In this document: in pieces, positions 51,181-60,435 of the stretch
Numbering within the stretch: position 1 is the stretch's first letter
Layout: the number at the start of each line of letters is the position of its first letter
NCBI GenBank assembly: GCA_965221555.1
Contig: OZ244895.1
Location: forward strand, 186,001-250,000
From: JAJEAD01 sp965221555
GTDB lineage: Bacteria > Pseudomonadota > Gammaproteobacteria > HK1
DNA: 64,000 bases
Direction of reading: 5' to 3'
Notes under the pieces: model-generated
The model's database searches: none
Told to the model about the DNA's origin: nothing
What the model saw: only the letters and a program-made list of their open reading frames with translations
Program-made: the position numbers and the translations under genes

Positions 51181-52617
51181 CGGGTCGGCGGACCGCGTGC
51201 TCGCCCCCGATGCGCACCCGGCTTGCACTTCGCGCAGGGCCGCATCGAGGATGTCGAGCGCTCCATCCAGATCCCCACGCTCGATGGTGAGCGGCGGACT
51301 CAGGGTGAGGACGTTGCCCATCGTGATCTTGAAGCTCAGCCCCCGCTCCAGGCAGCGGTAGAAGACCTCTTCCGCGGCCTCGGGCGCCGGTTCGCGGCTC
51401 TGCCGGTCCGCCACCAGCTCCACGCCCATCAGGAGCCCGCGGCCGCGCACGTCGCCGATCAGGGGATGGCGGTCTATCATCGCGAAGAGACGCTCCAGAG
51501 CGAAGGCTCCGAGCTCGCGCGCGCGCTCGACCAGCCCCTCCTCCTCAATGATCTCCAGAGTGGTGAGCGCCGCCCGGCAGGTCACGGGATTCTTCTCGTG
51601 GGTGTAGTGTCCGAGCGCGAAGGCGCCCGCCACATCCAGTTCGGGGCGGCACAGGGTGGCCGCGATGGGCAGGATCCCGCCGCCCAGTGCCTTGCCCAGC
51701 ACCAGGATGTCGGGCACCACCCCCTCATGCTCGCAGGCGAAGAGACGCCCCGTCTTGCCGAGTCCGGTCGGAATCTCGTCAAAGATGAGCAGGGCGCCGT
51801 GCGCGTCGCAGGCGGCTCGCACCTCCTTCCAGAAACCGGGGGGCGCGATGTGGGGCACCGCGCGCATCGGCTCCGCCACCACCGCGGCGACGTCTTCCTC
51901 CTTTTCGAGCGCGGTGCGGATGAGCGCCGCGCAGGTCCGACCGCACTCCTCGCGGTGGGGTTCGCGCGCGGGGTGCGAATAGCCGTAAGGATTGCGGTAG
52001 CAGTCGTAGCCGGGAACATGCTCGGCCCCCGCCAGGAGCGGCCCGACCGGCCCGGAGCGAAACAGGGCCTCGCCGCCCACGCTCGCGGCGCCGAAGCCGG
52101 CGCCGTGAAAGGCGTCCCAGAACGACACCGTCTTGAAACGGCCGGTGGCGGCCCGCGCCACCTTGAGCGCGATCTCCACCGCGTCGGATCCGCCGGTCGC
52201 GAACAGCACCTTGCCCAGATCGCCCGGTGACATCTGTTCGAGGCGCCGCGCCAGCGCCACCGCCGGCTCGCAGGTATAGCGCCGGGGCGCGAAGGAGAGA
52301 TCGTCGAGCTGAGCCTTGATCGCGGCGACGAGACGCGGGTGGCGGTAACCGATGTGATGGACCGAGTTGCCGTGAAAGTCCATGAAGCGGCGGCCGGCCT
52401 GGTCCTCGATCCATATCCCCTCCGCCTTGCGGATCGCCGCGAGACACGGCGTGGACACCGACTGATGCAGGAAGAGCCGGGCGTCTTCGGCGAGCAGGGC
52501 CTCGTTCTCCGTCCCCCCGGAGCCCGCGGCCCAGCGCCGGCGCAGGGCGGACAGGTTCGACTCCCCCTCGGACTGCGCGGGCGGCCCCGGGTCTCGCATG
52601 CTCGAGCCGACCGGCAT
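51178..52617 (-). CDS. pbfA: Class III PLP enzyme, probable (R)-1-hydroxy-2-aminoethylphosphonate ammonia-lyase
   Basis: 479 residues, aminotransferase class III fold. The catalytic Lys is in ILVLGKALGGGILPIAA; GTGTGG-like cofactor region is FATGGSDAVEIALKVARAAT; LLIFDEIPTGLGKTGR carries the pyridine-binding Asp. The conserved stretches MDFHGNSVHHIGYRHPRLVA and YTHEKNPVTCRAALTTLEII match the PbfA group, which eliminates ammonia from hydroxy-aminoethylphosphonate to give phosphonoacetaldehyde. Co-directional with phnW 137 bases upstream, which strongly supports this reading over a generic aminotransferase. An N-terminal 35-residue extension is not conserved. Confidence 0.75.
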   Translation of the reverse strand: MPVGSSMRDPGPPAQSEGESNLSALRRRWAAGSGGTENEALLAEDARLFLHQSVSTPCLAAIRKAEGIWIEDQAGRRFMDFHGNSVHHIGYRHPRLVAAIKAQLDDLSFAPRRYTCEPAVALARRLEQMSPGDLGKVLFATGGSDAVEIALKVARAATGRFKTVSFWDAFHGAGFGAASVGGEALFRSGPVGPLLAGAEHVPGYDCYRNPYGYSHPAREPHREECGRTCAALIRTALEKEEDVAAVVAEPMRAVPHIAPPGFWKEVRAACDAHGALLIFDEIPTGLGKTGRLFACEHEGVVPDILVLGKALGGGILPIAATLCRPELDVAGAFALGHYTHEKNPVTCRAALTTLEIIEEEGLVERARELGAFALERLFAMIDRHPLIGDVRGRGLLMGVELVADRQSREPAPEAAEEVFYRCLERGLSFKITMGNVLTLSPPLTIERGDLDGALDILDAALREVQAGCASGASTRSADP

Positions 52618-52754
52618 CAGCGCCTCTCAACCGCGAGCGGCGGACTCGAAGCGCGCTCGTTGCCGGATCGATGTCTCGAACTCTGACACGAGCATCCGCG
52701 CGCCGCGCCGCGTTCCCCGGGTTACCGAGCGGGTGGGGAAGTGCGCTTCGGACA

Positions 52755-53903
52755 TCAGGGCTTCGCGTCCCGGGACGCTGGCGCACCGCTCGACACTCCC
52801 ATCTCTTCGAGTGCGGCCTCGACCGCGGCGAGCGCGCCGCGCATCTCGGGCGGGCCCAGGCGCCCGATGCAGCCGATGCGAAAAGAGGGGGCCTCGGTGA
52901 GCTTGCCGGGATAAATCACGTAGCCGCGGCGCCGCATCCGCTCGTAGAAGCTCTCGAACTCGAAGCCCGGATCCGCCGGCATGCGGAAGGTCACGATGAT
53001 GGGCGCCTGCACGGCATCGGGAAGCAGGGTCTCGAAGCCGAGCCGGCGCATGCCCTCCACCAGGATCCTCAGGTTCTCCCGGTAGCGCGCACCCCGGGCC
53101 GCGACCCCTCCCTCGGCCTCGAACTCTTCGAGGGCGCGGTGGAGCGAGAGGATGGTCTGGACCGGAGGAGTAAAGCGCCACTGGCCGTTGCGCTCCATCG
53201 CCAGGTACTGGTCGCAAAGGTCGAGACTGAGCGCGTGAGCGTTGCCCTGGGCGTGCTCCAGGGCCTCGCGCCGCGCGATGCAGAAACCCATACCCGGGGT
53301 GCTCTCCAGACACTTGCCGGATGCGGCGACCATCGCGTCGAAGGGCGTCGTGCGCGCATCGAGGGGCAGGGCGCCAAAAGCGCTCATGGCGTCGACGAGG
53401 AGGCGGCGCGATCGCTCCGCGCAGACTCGGGCAATCGCTTCGAGAGGGTTCACGAGTCCCGATGTGGTCTCGCACTGGACCACCGCCACGTGGGAGATCT
53501 CGGGGTCGCCGGCGAGGGCGCGGTCGAGCGCTCGTGCTTCGACGGGCAAGTCTTCGGCCGTCTCCAGCACGTCGTGGCGGCGCCCGGCCACCTCGCAGAT
53601 CTTCGCCATGCGCCGCCCGTAGGCCCCGTTTGCGAGTATGAGCACCTTGCCGGCGCGGGGCACGAAGGTGCCGAGCATCGCCTCGACCACGAAGGTGCCG
53701 CTGCCCTGAAGGGGCACGCACACATGGGTCTCCTGCCCGCCCGCGATCGCGACCAGCCGGTCGCGCACCTGCCGGTTCACGTCGATGAAGCGAAGATCGC
53801 GCGAGCCGTAGTCGTGCCGCGCCGCTTCCTTGACCTCCGGCGAGGTGGTGAGCGGGCCCGGGGTCAGCAGCCAGGGATCGCCGCTTGGCGAGCGCGCGCT
53901 CAC
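52755..53903 (-). CDS. phnW: 2-aminoethylphosphonate:pyruvate aminotransferase
   Basis: 382 residues. PhnW signature start WLLTPGPLTTSPEVKEA, then PLQGSGTFVVEAMLGTFVPR and the PLP Lys in DAMVAASGKCLESTPGMGF, and VIYPGKLTEAPSFRIGCIG near the C-terminus with the carboxylate-binding Arg. Converts aminoethylphosphonate to phosphonoacetaldehyde with alanine formation. Its start overlaps the CMD-like gene by four bases. No phnX, phnY or phnA gene lies in the window, so the aldehyde must be processed by enzymes encoded elsewhere. Confidence 0.93.
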   Translation of the reverse strand: MSARSPSGDPWLLTPGPLTTSPEVKEAARHDYGSRDLRFIDVNRQVRDRLVAIAGGQETHVCVPLQGSGTFVVEAMLGTFVPRAGKVLILANGAYGRRMAKICEVAGRRHDVLETAEDLPVEARALDRALAGDPEISHVAVVQCETTSGLVNPLEAIARVCAERSRRLLVDAMSAFGALPLDARTTPFDAMVAASGKCLESTPGMGFCIARREALEHAQGNAHALSLDLCDQYLAMERNGQWRFTPPVQTILSLHRALEEFEAEGGVAARGARYRENLRILVEGMRRLGFETLLPDAVQAPIIVTFRMPADPGFEFESFYERMRRRGYVIYPGKLTEAPSFRIGCIGRLGPPEMRGALAAVEAALEEMGVSSGAPASRDAKP

Positions 53904-54505
53904 GGGCTGGCGCCACTCACGTCGGAAGAGGATTGGGGGTAGTAGCCGATGACATCGCCCTTGAGGCTGACTCCGAGCCCGTTGAGCAGCCGGTTCACGT
54001 AGTTGAAGTAGCCGCAGACCTGATTGACCTCGAGAATCTCGCCGTCCTCGGCGCCCTCGTCCTTCATCGCCTGCACGTCGGCTTCCGCCATCTCCCCGGG
54101 ACTGAGGGTGAGCTTGCGCGCATAGCGAAGCATTGCGAGCTCCTTGCCTGCAAAGGCGCGCTCGGGAGCATTCTTCTCGAGCGCCTCGCGGACGATCTCC
54201 GCCCTCTCTTCGTCCGCGATGAGGTGGCGGGCGTTGGCCCAGTGGTTGGTCAGGCTGTAGTGACAGCGGTTGAGGATGCTGACATAGGAAGCCACGGTCT
54301 CGAGAAAGGACCCGGGAAGGACGTTGGCGTCGTCATGCAGCGCGCTCATGTAGAGGGCGTGATGTCCGGTCATGGTGCTCGGGCGCAGGCTGTGCACGCG
54401 CATCACGTTGTCCACCGTCCCCGCCGGGCTGCGCACGCGTTTCAAGGCGGCGGTGAGCTCGGGGCCGGCTTCGCGATCCCCCAGCATGCGGATCCAGGCG
54501 CTCAT
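53900..54505 (-). CDS. Carboxymuconolactone decarboxylase/AhpD-like protein with altered CxxC
   Basis: 201 residues of the peroxidase-related CMD group. Family region VASYVSILNRCHYSLTNHWAN holds the Cys and downstream His; in AhpD-like enzymes the motif is CxxC, but here the second position is Ser (CHYS), so a disulfide cannot form and peroxidase activity is doubtful. The second half (MLRYARKLTLSPGEMAEADV, YFNYVNRLLNGLGV) fits the family. Translationally coupled to phnW, so it may belong to phosphonate use; its role is not known. Confidence 0.8.
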   Translation of the reverse strand: MSAWIRMLGDREAGPELTAALKRVRSPAGTVDNVMRVHSLRPSTMTGHHALYMSALHDDANVLPGSFLETVASYVSILNRCHYSLTNHWANARHLIADEERAEIVREALEKNAPERAFAGKELAMLRYARKLTLSPGEMAEADVQAMKDEGAEDGEILEVNQVCGYFNYVNRLLNGLGVSLKGDVIGYYPQSSSDVSGASP

Positions 54506-54639
54506 CTCTCGTCCCTCGCTCGCACCCCGGTGGGCGGGGCGCAGATTCTACCGCGCTCGTTCCTGTACCACCCGGCAAAGTCCGCTAAAGTCCTCTCTCC
54601 CGGGGCGAGTCGCCCCCATGGCATTCGAGGAGACGCCAC

Positions 54640-55125
54640 ATGACCATCAAAGCCGGCGACCGGCTCCCCAGCGTGACCCTGCACGAGATGGGCGCGGACG
54701 GCCCCCAGGCGATAACGACCGACGACCTCTGCCGAGGCCGGCGGGTCGTACTCTTCGGAGTGCCGGGCGCCTTCACCCCCACCTGTTCGAACGCCCACCT
54801 GCCGGGCTTTCTCGCCAATGCGCACGCGATCAAGGCAAAGGGCGTGGACGAGATCGCCTGCCTCTCCGTCAACGACGCTTTCGTCATGGGCGCCTGGGGC
54901 CAGGCCCAGAACACCGGCGACGAGGTGCGCATGCTCGCCGACGGCGACGGCGCTTTCGCCAAGGCGGCGGGACTGCTGCTGGACCTCACCGGCCACGGAC
55001 TCGGGGTGCGCTCTCAGCGCTTCGCGCTGGTGGTCAATGATGGCATGGTCGAGTCCATCGAGATCGATCCCGACCCCACCAAGGCCGAAGTGAGCAGCGC
55101 CACGCAAACGCTCGAACGCCTGTAG
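54640..55125 (+). CDS. Peroxiredoxin, Prx5/hybrid type
   Basis: 161 residues. Peroxidatic Cys in FGVPGAFTPTCSNAHLPGF, the Prx5 signature; LSVNDAFVMGAWGQAQ and a C-terminal resolving region lacking an obvious second Cys, so it is probably reduced by glutathione/glutaredoxin (1-Cys). Reduces hydrogen peroxide and alkyl hydroperoxides. GAGGAG precedes ATG. Divergent from the phnW cluster. Confidence 0.92.
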   Translation: MTIKAGDRLPSVTLHEMGADGPQAITTDDLCRGRRVVLFGVPGAFTPTCSNAHLPGFLANAHAIKAKGVDEIACLSVNDAFVMGAWGQAQNTGDEVRMLADGDGAFAKAAGLLLDLTGHGLGVRSQRFALVVNDGMVESIEIDPDPTKAEVSSATQTLERL

Positions 55126-55720
55126 GCGCCCTCGCAAGCATCGGCGGATGATCCCCATCCGGGGCGCGCCGCGGCCCCGCGACTGGGCAGGGAAGCGAGC
55201 GGCGCCCCCAGCGTGCCGGTTCGTGCGGTCTCGTCCGCCCACGCGCCCGATGACCGGCGATTGCGTTCATCGTCCGGCCGGTCACGAGGGTTGCAAAATG
55301 CCGGACATGAGAATTACAAACCCCCGGTCAATTCGGTTACATATCCCCGGTCAATCGTTTTTCTTGTTGCCGGATCATGCGAATTCTGCGGTCGCGCTGG
55401 CGCTATGGCGCGTCCGGCGACGACCCGCCCGTGGTCGGCCTCGGCGTCGTGCGCAGCCCCCCACAAGGCCCAAGCCCCCCGCGTTACCCGTCGGTCACAT
55501 GAGGGACCAATCGCGGGCGGGGCGACACGGGATCGCCCGTACGCCCCGATGGCGCCCGTGAAGCCCGGCAGCAGATGGCGCCGGATCACAGCGCACCCGG
55601 GAGCTCGGTTCGCGCCCCTCTTCGCCACTGCTGATGACCATGTGTCCAGTGCCGGCGGCGGATCAGGCCCACGATGAGCGCAAAGTCCGCGGCTCTCTCC
55701 ACCGTGTGACGCAAGACCCC
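55126..55720. other. Intergenic region with a short direct repeat
   Basis: 595 bases before the CoA-transferase gene. CCCCGGTCAAT occurs at 55322-55332 and again at 55345-55355 in a locally AT-rich patch; this looks like a degraded insertion-element end, but no transposase remains. The rest is GC-rich without a credible gene; in-frame extension of the downstream gene to 55634 has no homology. Confidence 0.35.
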
Positions 55721-56908
55721 ATGCTCCCCCTCGAAGGTGTCCGGATCCTGAGCGTCGAGCAGTACGGCGCGGGCCCTTTCGGCACCCTCTTTCTCGCGGA
55801 TCAGGGCGCCGAGGTGATCAAAATCGAGAACCCGGGCAACGGCGGCGACATGTCGCGGGGGGTCGGTCCCTTCTTCTTCGAAGAGCACGACAGCCTCTTC
55901 TTCCACGCCCTCAACCGCAACAAGAAGAGTCTCACCCTCGATCTCTCCCGCGACGAGGGACGCGCACTGCTGCACGAGCTGGTTGCGGGCGCCGACGCGC
56001 TTGCCTCGAACCTGCGCGGAGACGTACCCGCCCGCCTCGGGCTGACCTACGACACGCTCGGGACCATCAACCCGCGCATAGTCTGCGCGCACCTCTCCGC
56101 CTATGGACGCGAGGGACCTCGTGCCGACTGGCCCGGGTTCGACTACCTCATGCAAGCCGAGGCCGGCTACTTCTCCCTGACCGGCGAGCCGGACGCCCCG
56201 CCCGCGCGTTTCGGGCTGTCGATGGTCGACTTCATGACCGGACTCGGACTCGCCTACGCGCTTCTCGCCGGGCTCACCGCCGCCCGGGAGACCGGAGTGG
56301 GCCGGGACATGGACCTGTCCCTGTTCGACATGGCGCTGTTCAATACCAGCTATCTCGCGGCGTGGTACCTGCACACCGGGCATCGCCAGGACCGCCTGCC
56401 GCGCTCGGCCCACCCCTCGCTCACTCCCTGCCAGCTCTACCGCAGCGCCGACGGCTGGATCTACATCATGTGCAACAAGGAGAAGTTCTGGCCCGCCTTG
56501 TGCGGGCACCTGGGCCGGAACGAGTGGGTCGAAGACCCGCGCTTTGCGAGCTTCGCCTCGCGCCTCGAACATCGCGAGGAGCTCACCGGATTTCTCGACG
56601 CGGAGCTTGCCCGGCGAAGCACGGCCGAATGGCTGGAACGCTTCGCGGGAACGGTGCCCGCCGCCCCGATCAACGATCTCGCCGAGGCGCTCGAGAATCC
56701 TTTCGTCACCGAGCACGGCCGGTTGCAGACCCTCCAGCACCCTCGTGCGGGTTCCTACCGCCTGGTCGCCACACCGGTTCGAAGCGGCAACGTAGCGGCA
56801 CCGGCCCGGCCCGCCCCGGCGCTCGGCGAGCACAGCGACGAACTGCTGCGCGAGCTCGGCCACGACGACGCGACCATCGCGCGATGGAGGGCGGACGGCG
56901 TGGTATGA
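55721..56908 (+). CDS. CaiB/BaiF family (class III) CoA-transferase
   Basis: 395 residues from ATG at 55721 (MLPLEGVRILSVEQYGAGPF). N-terminal Rossmann part LADQGAEVIKIENPGNGGDM, and the conserved Asp region GRDMDLSLFDMALFN, where the family's catalytic Asp forms mixed anhydrides with the CoA donor. NNDLAEALENPFVTEH-like segment NDLAEALENPFVTEHGRL is typical. Moves CoA between carboxylic acids (carnitine, formate, oxalate, succinate and others); substrate unknown. Not clearly in an operon with the following FIST gene (87-base gap). Confidence 0.9.
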   Translation: MLPLEGVRILSVEQYGAGPFGTLFLADQGAEVIKIENPGNGGDMSRGVGPFFFEEHDSLFFHALNRNKKSLTLDLSRDEGRALLHELVAGADALASNLRGDVPARLGLTYDTLGTINPRIVCAHLSAYGREGPRADWPGFDYLMQAEAGYFSLTGEPDAPPARFGLSMVDFMTGLGLAYALLAGLTAARETGVGRDMDLSLFDMALFNTSYLAAWYLHTGHRQDRLPRSAHPSLTPCQLYRSADGWIYIMCNKEKFWPALCGHLGRNEWVEDPRFASFASRLEHREELTGFLDAELARRSTAEWLERFAGTVPAAPINDLAEALENPFVTEHGRLQTLQHPRAGSYRLVATPVRSGNVAAPARPAPALGEHSDELLRELGHDDATIARWRADGVV

Positions 56909-56995
56909 GGGCACGGATGGCGGCGCAGTTGCTCGAATGCCTCGCATCGGACCCCGAAAGACGCGCACACCGGTCTCGCGCTGGCCGCGAACGGT

Positions 56996-58168
56996 ATGAT
57001 GCGCGATCCGCGCAGCGAGGCGCTCGACCCCGATATGCCAGCGACCGAAGACTCAAGACCCTTCGCATCGGCAATCTCCATGGGAGAGGATGCGCCCACG
57101 GTCGCGGACTCGCTGGGCCAGGGACTCGGGGGCGCACAAGGGCGGCTCGGCATCCTCTACGCGACCGAGAACTTCGCGCCGCACCTCGAAGGGATGGTCG
57201 AGAAGCTGCGGCGGCACACCGGCGTGGCGGACTGGGTCAGCGCCGCGGGATACGGCGTGATCGCCGGTGGGCAAGAGCACTACGGGGAGCCGGGCGCGGC
57301 CGCCCTGCTGCTCGATGTGCCGGCCGACGGGTACCGCCTATTCGCCGGGGGAAGCAAGGCGGGGGCCGAGTTCGCCGCAAACCATGAGAAGTGGTTGAGC
57401 GAGGCGACCATGCCGCTCGCTCTCACTCACGTCGACCCCAGGCATCCCGAAGCGATGGAAGCGGTGGACCGGCTTGCGGCGGACACCGGCAGCTTCCTGG
57501 TGGGAGGGCTGACCGCGGCCGCCGGCGACGCGCCGCACCAGGCCGGCGACGCCACCGGGTGCCTGAGCGGAGTCGCCCTCTCGCCCGCCGCGATCGAGAT
57601 CGCGACCGGCTTGAGCCAGGGCTGCACTCCCCTGGGCGCGGTCCACACGGTCACCCGCGGACAGGGAAAGGTCCTCGTCGAGCTCGATGGACGCCCCGCC
57701 CTCGATGTCTTCTCGGAGGATATCGGAGAGGATCTCGCCCGCGACCTGCAACGGGTCGGGGGTCTCATCTTCGCCGCCCTTCCCGTCACCGGCTCGGACA
57801 CCGCGGACTACACGGTGCGCAACCTCGTCGCCATCGATCCATCGAGCAAGGCGATCGCGATCGCCGCGGACGTACCCGAAGGCGACCGGGTACTCTTCTG
57901 CCGTCGCGACCGGGAGAGCGCGGTAGAGGACATGCGCCGGATGACGGAGGATCTGGGGCGGCGGGTGGGCAATCGGGCCATCCGCGGCGGTATCTACATC
58001 TCCTGCGCCGCACGCGGCCCGAACCAATTCGCCACGCCCGAATCCGAAACGGAGATCATCAGCAAGACCCTCGGCGAGTTTCCGATGATCGGCTTCTTCG
58101 CAAACGGAGAGCTCAGTCGGGACCGGGTCTACGCCTACACCGGGGTGCTGGCCCTCTTCGTCGCGTGA
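56996..58168 (+). CDS. FIST-domain sensory protein (FIST_N + FIST_C)
   Basis: 390 residues; ATG at 57035 (PATEDSRPFASAISMGEDAP) is another possible start. FIST_N domain (about 40-200, ADWVSAAGYGVIAGGQEHYG, FLVGGLTAAAGDAPHQAGDA) and FIST_C domain (about 215-375, GALHTVTRGQGKVLVELDGR-like AVHTVTRGQGKVLVELDGRP, PMIGFFANGELSRD, YAYTGVLALF). FIST modules are thought to bind small ligands such as amino acids and to feed signalling proteins, but this one is stand-alone. It lies just upstream of the ABC importer and may sense its substrate. Confidence 0.88.
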   Translation: MMRDPRSEALDPDMPATEDSRPFASAISMGEDAPTVADSLGQGLGGAQGRLGILYATENFAPHLEGMVEKLRRHTGVADWVSAAGYGVIAGGQEHYGEPGAAALLLDVPADGYRLFAGGSKAGAEFAANHEKWLSEATMPLALTHVDPRHPEAMEAVDRLAADTGSFLVGGLTAAAGDAPHQAGDATGCLSGVALSPAAIEIATGLSQGCTPLGAVHTVTRGQGKVLVELDGRPALDVFSEDIGEDLARDLQRVGGLIFAALPVTGSDTADYTVRNLVAIDPSSKAIAIAADVPEGDRVLFCRRDRESAVEDMRRMTEDLGRRVGNRAIRGGIYISCAARGPNQFATPESETEIISKTLGEFPMIGFFANGELSRDRVYAYTGVLALFVA

Positions 58169-58282
58169 ACGGGGCCATCGGCGGGTGAGCGAAGTGCGGC
58201 ATCGGCGCGCGGGCGGCACGGCGGCGGGCGCGAGCGCGGAGTCGGGGCGACCTCCACACACGGCGAGGACGAAGAGGTAGGC

Positions 58283-59149
58283 ATGGCGAAGGCGCCGGAG
58301 CGGGCGAGCGGTGGTGGCCGGTTCGGGCCCGCCCCTCATGCGCAGCCACGCCTGCGTCCACGCTGGTTCGAGTTTCAGCGCCCGATCCCGGCGCGCGCGA
58401 GCCTCCTCCTCGGCGTCTCCATCTGGCTCATCTTCTTTCTGCTCTGGGAGGCGGCGGTCGTCTTCGAGTGGGTCAACGCCCTCTTCATGCCCCCGCCGGA
58501 GAAGGTCCTGCTCGGCCTCTGGTCGCTGCTGCTCGAAGACGCCTTCCTCGTGGACATCGGCATCAGCATCTACCGCATCGCGGTGAGCTTTGCGCTCGCC
58601 TGCGCGGTCGCGATCCCGCTCGGCATCCTCATGGGCTCGTTCCCGCGGGTCGAGGCTTTCGTCAATCCCCTGGTATCGGCCTGGCGCTACCTGCCCGCAC
58701 CGTCGTTCATCCCCCTGCTCCTCATGTGGTTCGGCACCGGAGACGGACAGAAGATTGCATTGCTCTTCATCGGCGTGATCTGGTTCCTGATCACCATCAT
58801 CATGGACCACGTGAAGTCGGTGCGCCGCGAACTCATCGAAACGTCCATGACGCTCGGGGGAACGCGCTGGCAGATCCTGAGCACCGTCATCATTCCCGCC
58901 TCGATGCCCAACACCATGGTGGCGATGCGCCAGATGCTCGCGGTGAGCTGGACCTACCTGGTCATCGCCGAGATCGTCGCCGCCACCACCGGCATCGGCG
59001 CCGTCATGATGCGCGCCAAGCGCTTCCTGCACGTGGAGAAGATAATGGCGGGGATCCTCGTCATCGGGCTGCTGGGGCTGCTGTTCGACTTTCTCTTCCG
59101 GCGTTTCCATCGCATGCTCTTCCCCTATCTCGAGAGCGAACGGCGGTAG
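58283..59149 (+). CDS. ABC transporter permease (SsuC/TauC/ThiX type)
   Basis: 288 residues with about six membrane helices and the permease EAA loop around METSMTLGGTRWQILSTVII-like ETSMTLGGTRWQILSTVIIP. N-terminal 45 residues are a cytoplasmic, Arg-rich extension. Partner of the binding protein 88 bases downstream and the ATPase at 60436. Such NMT1-type systems import small nitrogen, sulfur or pyrimidine compounds. Confidence 0.9.
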   Translation: MAKAPERASGGGRFGPAPHAQPRLRPRWFEFQRPIPARASLLLGVSIWLIFFLLWEAAVVFEWVNALFMPPPEKVLLGLWSLLLEDAFLVDIGISIYRIAVSFALACAVAIPLGILMGSFPRVEAFVNPLVSAWRYLPAPSFIPLLLMWFGTGDGQKIALLFIGVIWFLITIIMDHVKSVRRELIETSMTLGGTRWQILSTVIIPASMPNTMVAMRQMLAVSWTYLVIAEIVAATTGIGAVMMRAKRFLHVEKIMAGILVIGLLGLLFDFLFRRFHRMLFPYLESERR

Positions 59150-59237
59150 CCCCGGACGGGGCGGGAAGGGCGGGCCGGATCGGCACGCCGCGGCCGGACT
59201 GACACGCGGACATCACACTGACAGGAGGAACGAAGGA

Positions 59238-60308
59238 ATGAAGCTTCACCGAATTGGAGAACTCGGGCGCGGGGTGTTCGTGGCGCTGGTCGGCGCGGTC
59301 TTGCTGTCGATGGCCGCACCCGCGCTCTTGGCCAAGGAGGAAGTCCGCATCGCCGGCCTCACCTGGCCCGGCTACGGCTTCTGGTACATCGCACAGGAGA
59401 AAGGCCTTGCGCCGGATCTGGAGCTCAACTACCAGGCGATCGAGGATCCCTACCAGACCTTCAGCCTGGCGACCGCGGGACGGCTCGACGTCGTCTCCAG
59501 CACTATCGAGTTCGCCCCCATCGCCACCGCCGAGGGCATGCCGGTCAAGCTGGTGGCCTACGGCAACATCTCCTACGGCACCGACAAGATCGTGGTCGGC
59601 CCCGGCATCGAAAGCGCCCGCGACCTCGTCGGAAAGAAGGTCGCGGTGCTCGAAGGCGGACTCGCCCAGCTCTACATGGCGATCTGGCTGGAGCAGAACG
59701 GGGTGGCCTACGACCAGGTCGAGTACGTCAACCTCATCATGGACGACGCCGCCTCGGCCATGATCGGGGGCGACGTGGCCGCGGCCGAGTTCTGGGATCC
59801 CTTCGGACCGCAGGTTCTCAATTCCCGGCCCGACACCCGGCTCGCGGCCCAATCGCGCGAGCCTTTCTGGCTGAAGAATGCGCTCATCGCCGATGCGCTC
59901 TTCATGAACGCCGACTTCATCGAGAAGCGGCGCGAGGTCGCTCTGAAGACCATGCGGGCGCTCTACGACGCGATCGACTGGTGGCGGGAGAATCCCGAGG
60001 AAGGCAACCGCATCATCGCGGAAGGCATGAAGATGCCGCTCGATGACGTCGTGATGGTCATCGGCGCGGACGGCAGCGGAAAGGATGGCGGCCTCTATCC
60101 CTACACTTTCCTGGAGGCGGCGCGCTTCTGCGGCGCGGCGGCGGGCGATCCCCCCTTCGGACAGAGCAACGGCCAGATCGCGGACCACTGGCGCATGACC
60201 AACGAGTGGTGGATCAAGTTCGGCCAGATGTCGGAGACGATTGACCCGGCCGAAGGAATCGACTGCTCGCTGCTCGCGGACCTGAACGAGGCCGGTTACG
60301 GCGGCTGA
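59238..60308 (+). CDS. NMT1/THI5-type ABC substrate-binding protein
   Basis: 356 residues with a signal peptide (VFVALVGAVLLSMAAPALLA then KEEV) and strong ribosome site AGGAGG. Binding fold of NMT1/SsuA type: VRIAGLTWPGYGFWYIAQEK, YQAIEDPYQTFSLATAGRLD, AEFWDPFGPQV. Several acidic and aromatic residues line the likely pocket, which would suit a cationic ligand. The gene context with ureohydrolases suggests a guanidino or amidino compound, but this is inference. Confidence 0.9.
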   Translation: MKLHRIGELGRGVFVALVGAVLLSMAAPALLAKEEVRIAGLTWPGYGFWYIAQEKGLAPDLELNYQAIEDPYQTFSLATAGRLDVVSSTIEFAPIATAEGMPVKLVAYGNISYGTDKIVVGPGIESARDLVGKKVAVLEGGLAQLYMAIWLEQNGVAYDQVEYVNLIMDDAASAMIGGDVAAAEFWDPFGPQVLNSRPDTRLAAQSREPFWLKNALIADALFMNADFIEKRREVALKTMRALYDAIDWWRENPEEGNRIIAEGMKMPLDDVVMVIGADGSGKDGGLYPYTFLEAARFCGAAAGDPPFGQSNGQIADHWRMTNEWWIKFGQMSETIDPAEGIDCSLLADLNEAGYGG

Positions 60309-60342
60309 ACGCGAAACGCCATAAAGTGAGTCCTCACATACA

Positions 60343-60370
60343 GCCGGACCGGCGCCGCCGCCGGTCCGGC
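60343..60370 (+). terminator. Strong hairpin between binding protein and ATPase genes
   Basis: Perfect 12-bp stem GCCGGACCGGCG / CGCCGGTCCGGC with a 4-base loop, starting 34 bases after the binding protein stop. No T-run follows, so it is likely a partial terminator or mRNA stabiliser giving more binding protein than ATPase. Confidence 0.55.
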
Positions 60371-60435
60371 CCAATGATTCCATTCGGGTCGATTCGCGGC
60401 CCGATGCGCACGGCGCCGCGATCGGCGCGACTCCC

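Noticed and set aside
55322..55355. Insertion sequence or attachment site
   Set aside because: Only two 11-base direct repeats 23 bases apart, without transposase, integrase or tRNA; too little to call.
58169..58282. Guanidine-type riboswitch before the importer or ureohydrolase genes
   Set aside because: I looked for the conserved ykkC-type segments in the leaders at 58169-58282, 59150-59237, 61258-61319 and 62878-63049 and found none I could support.
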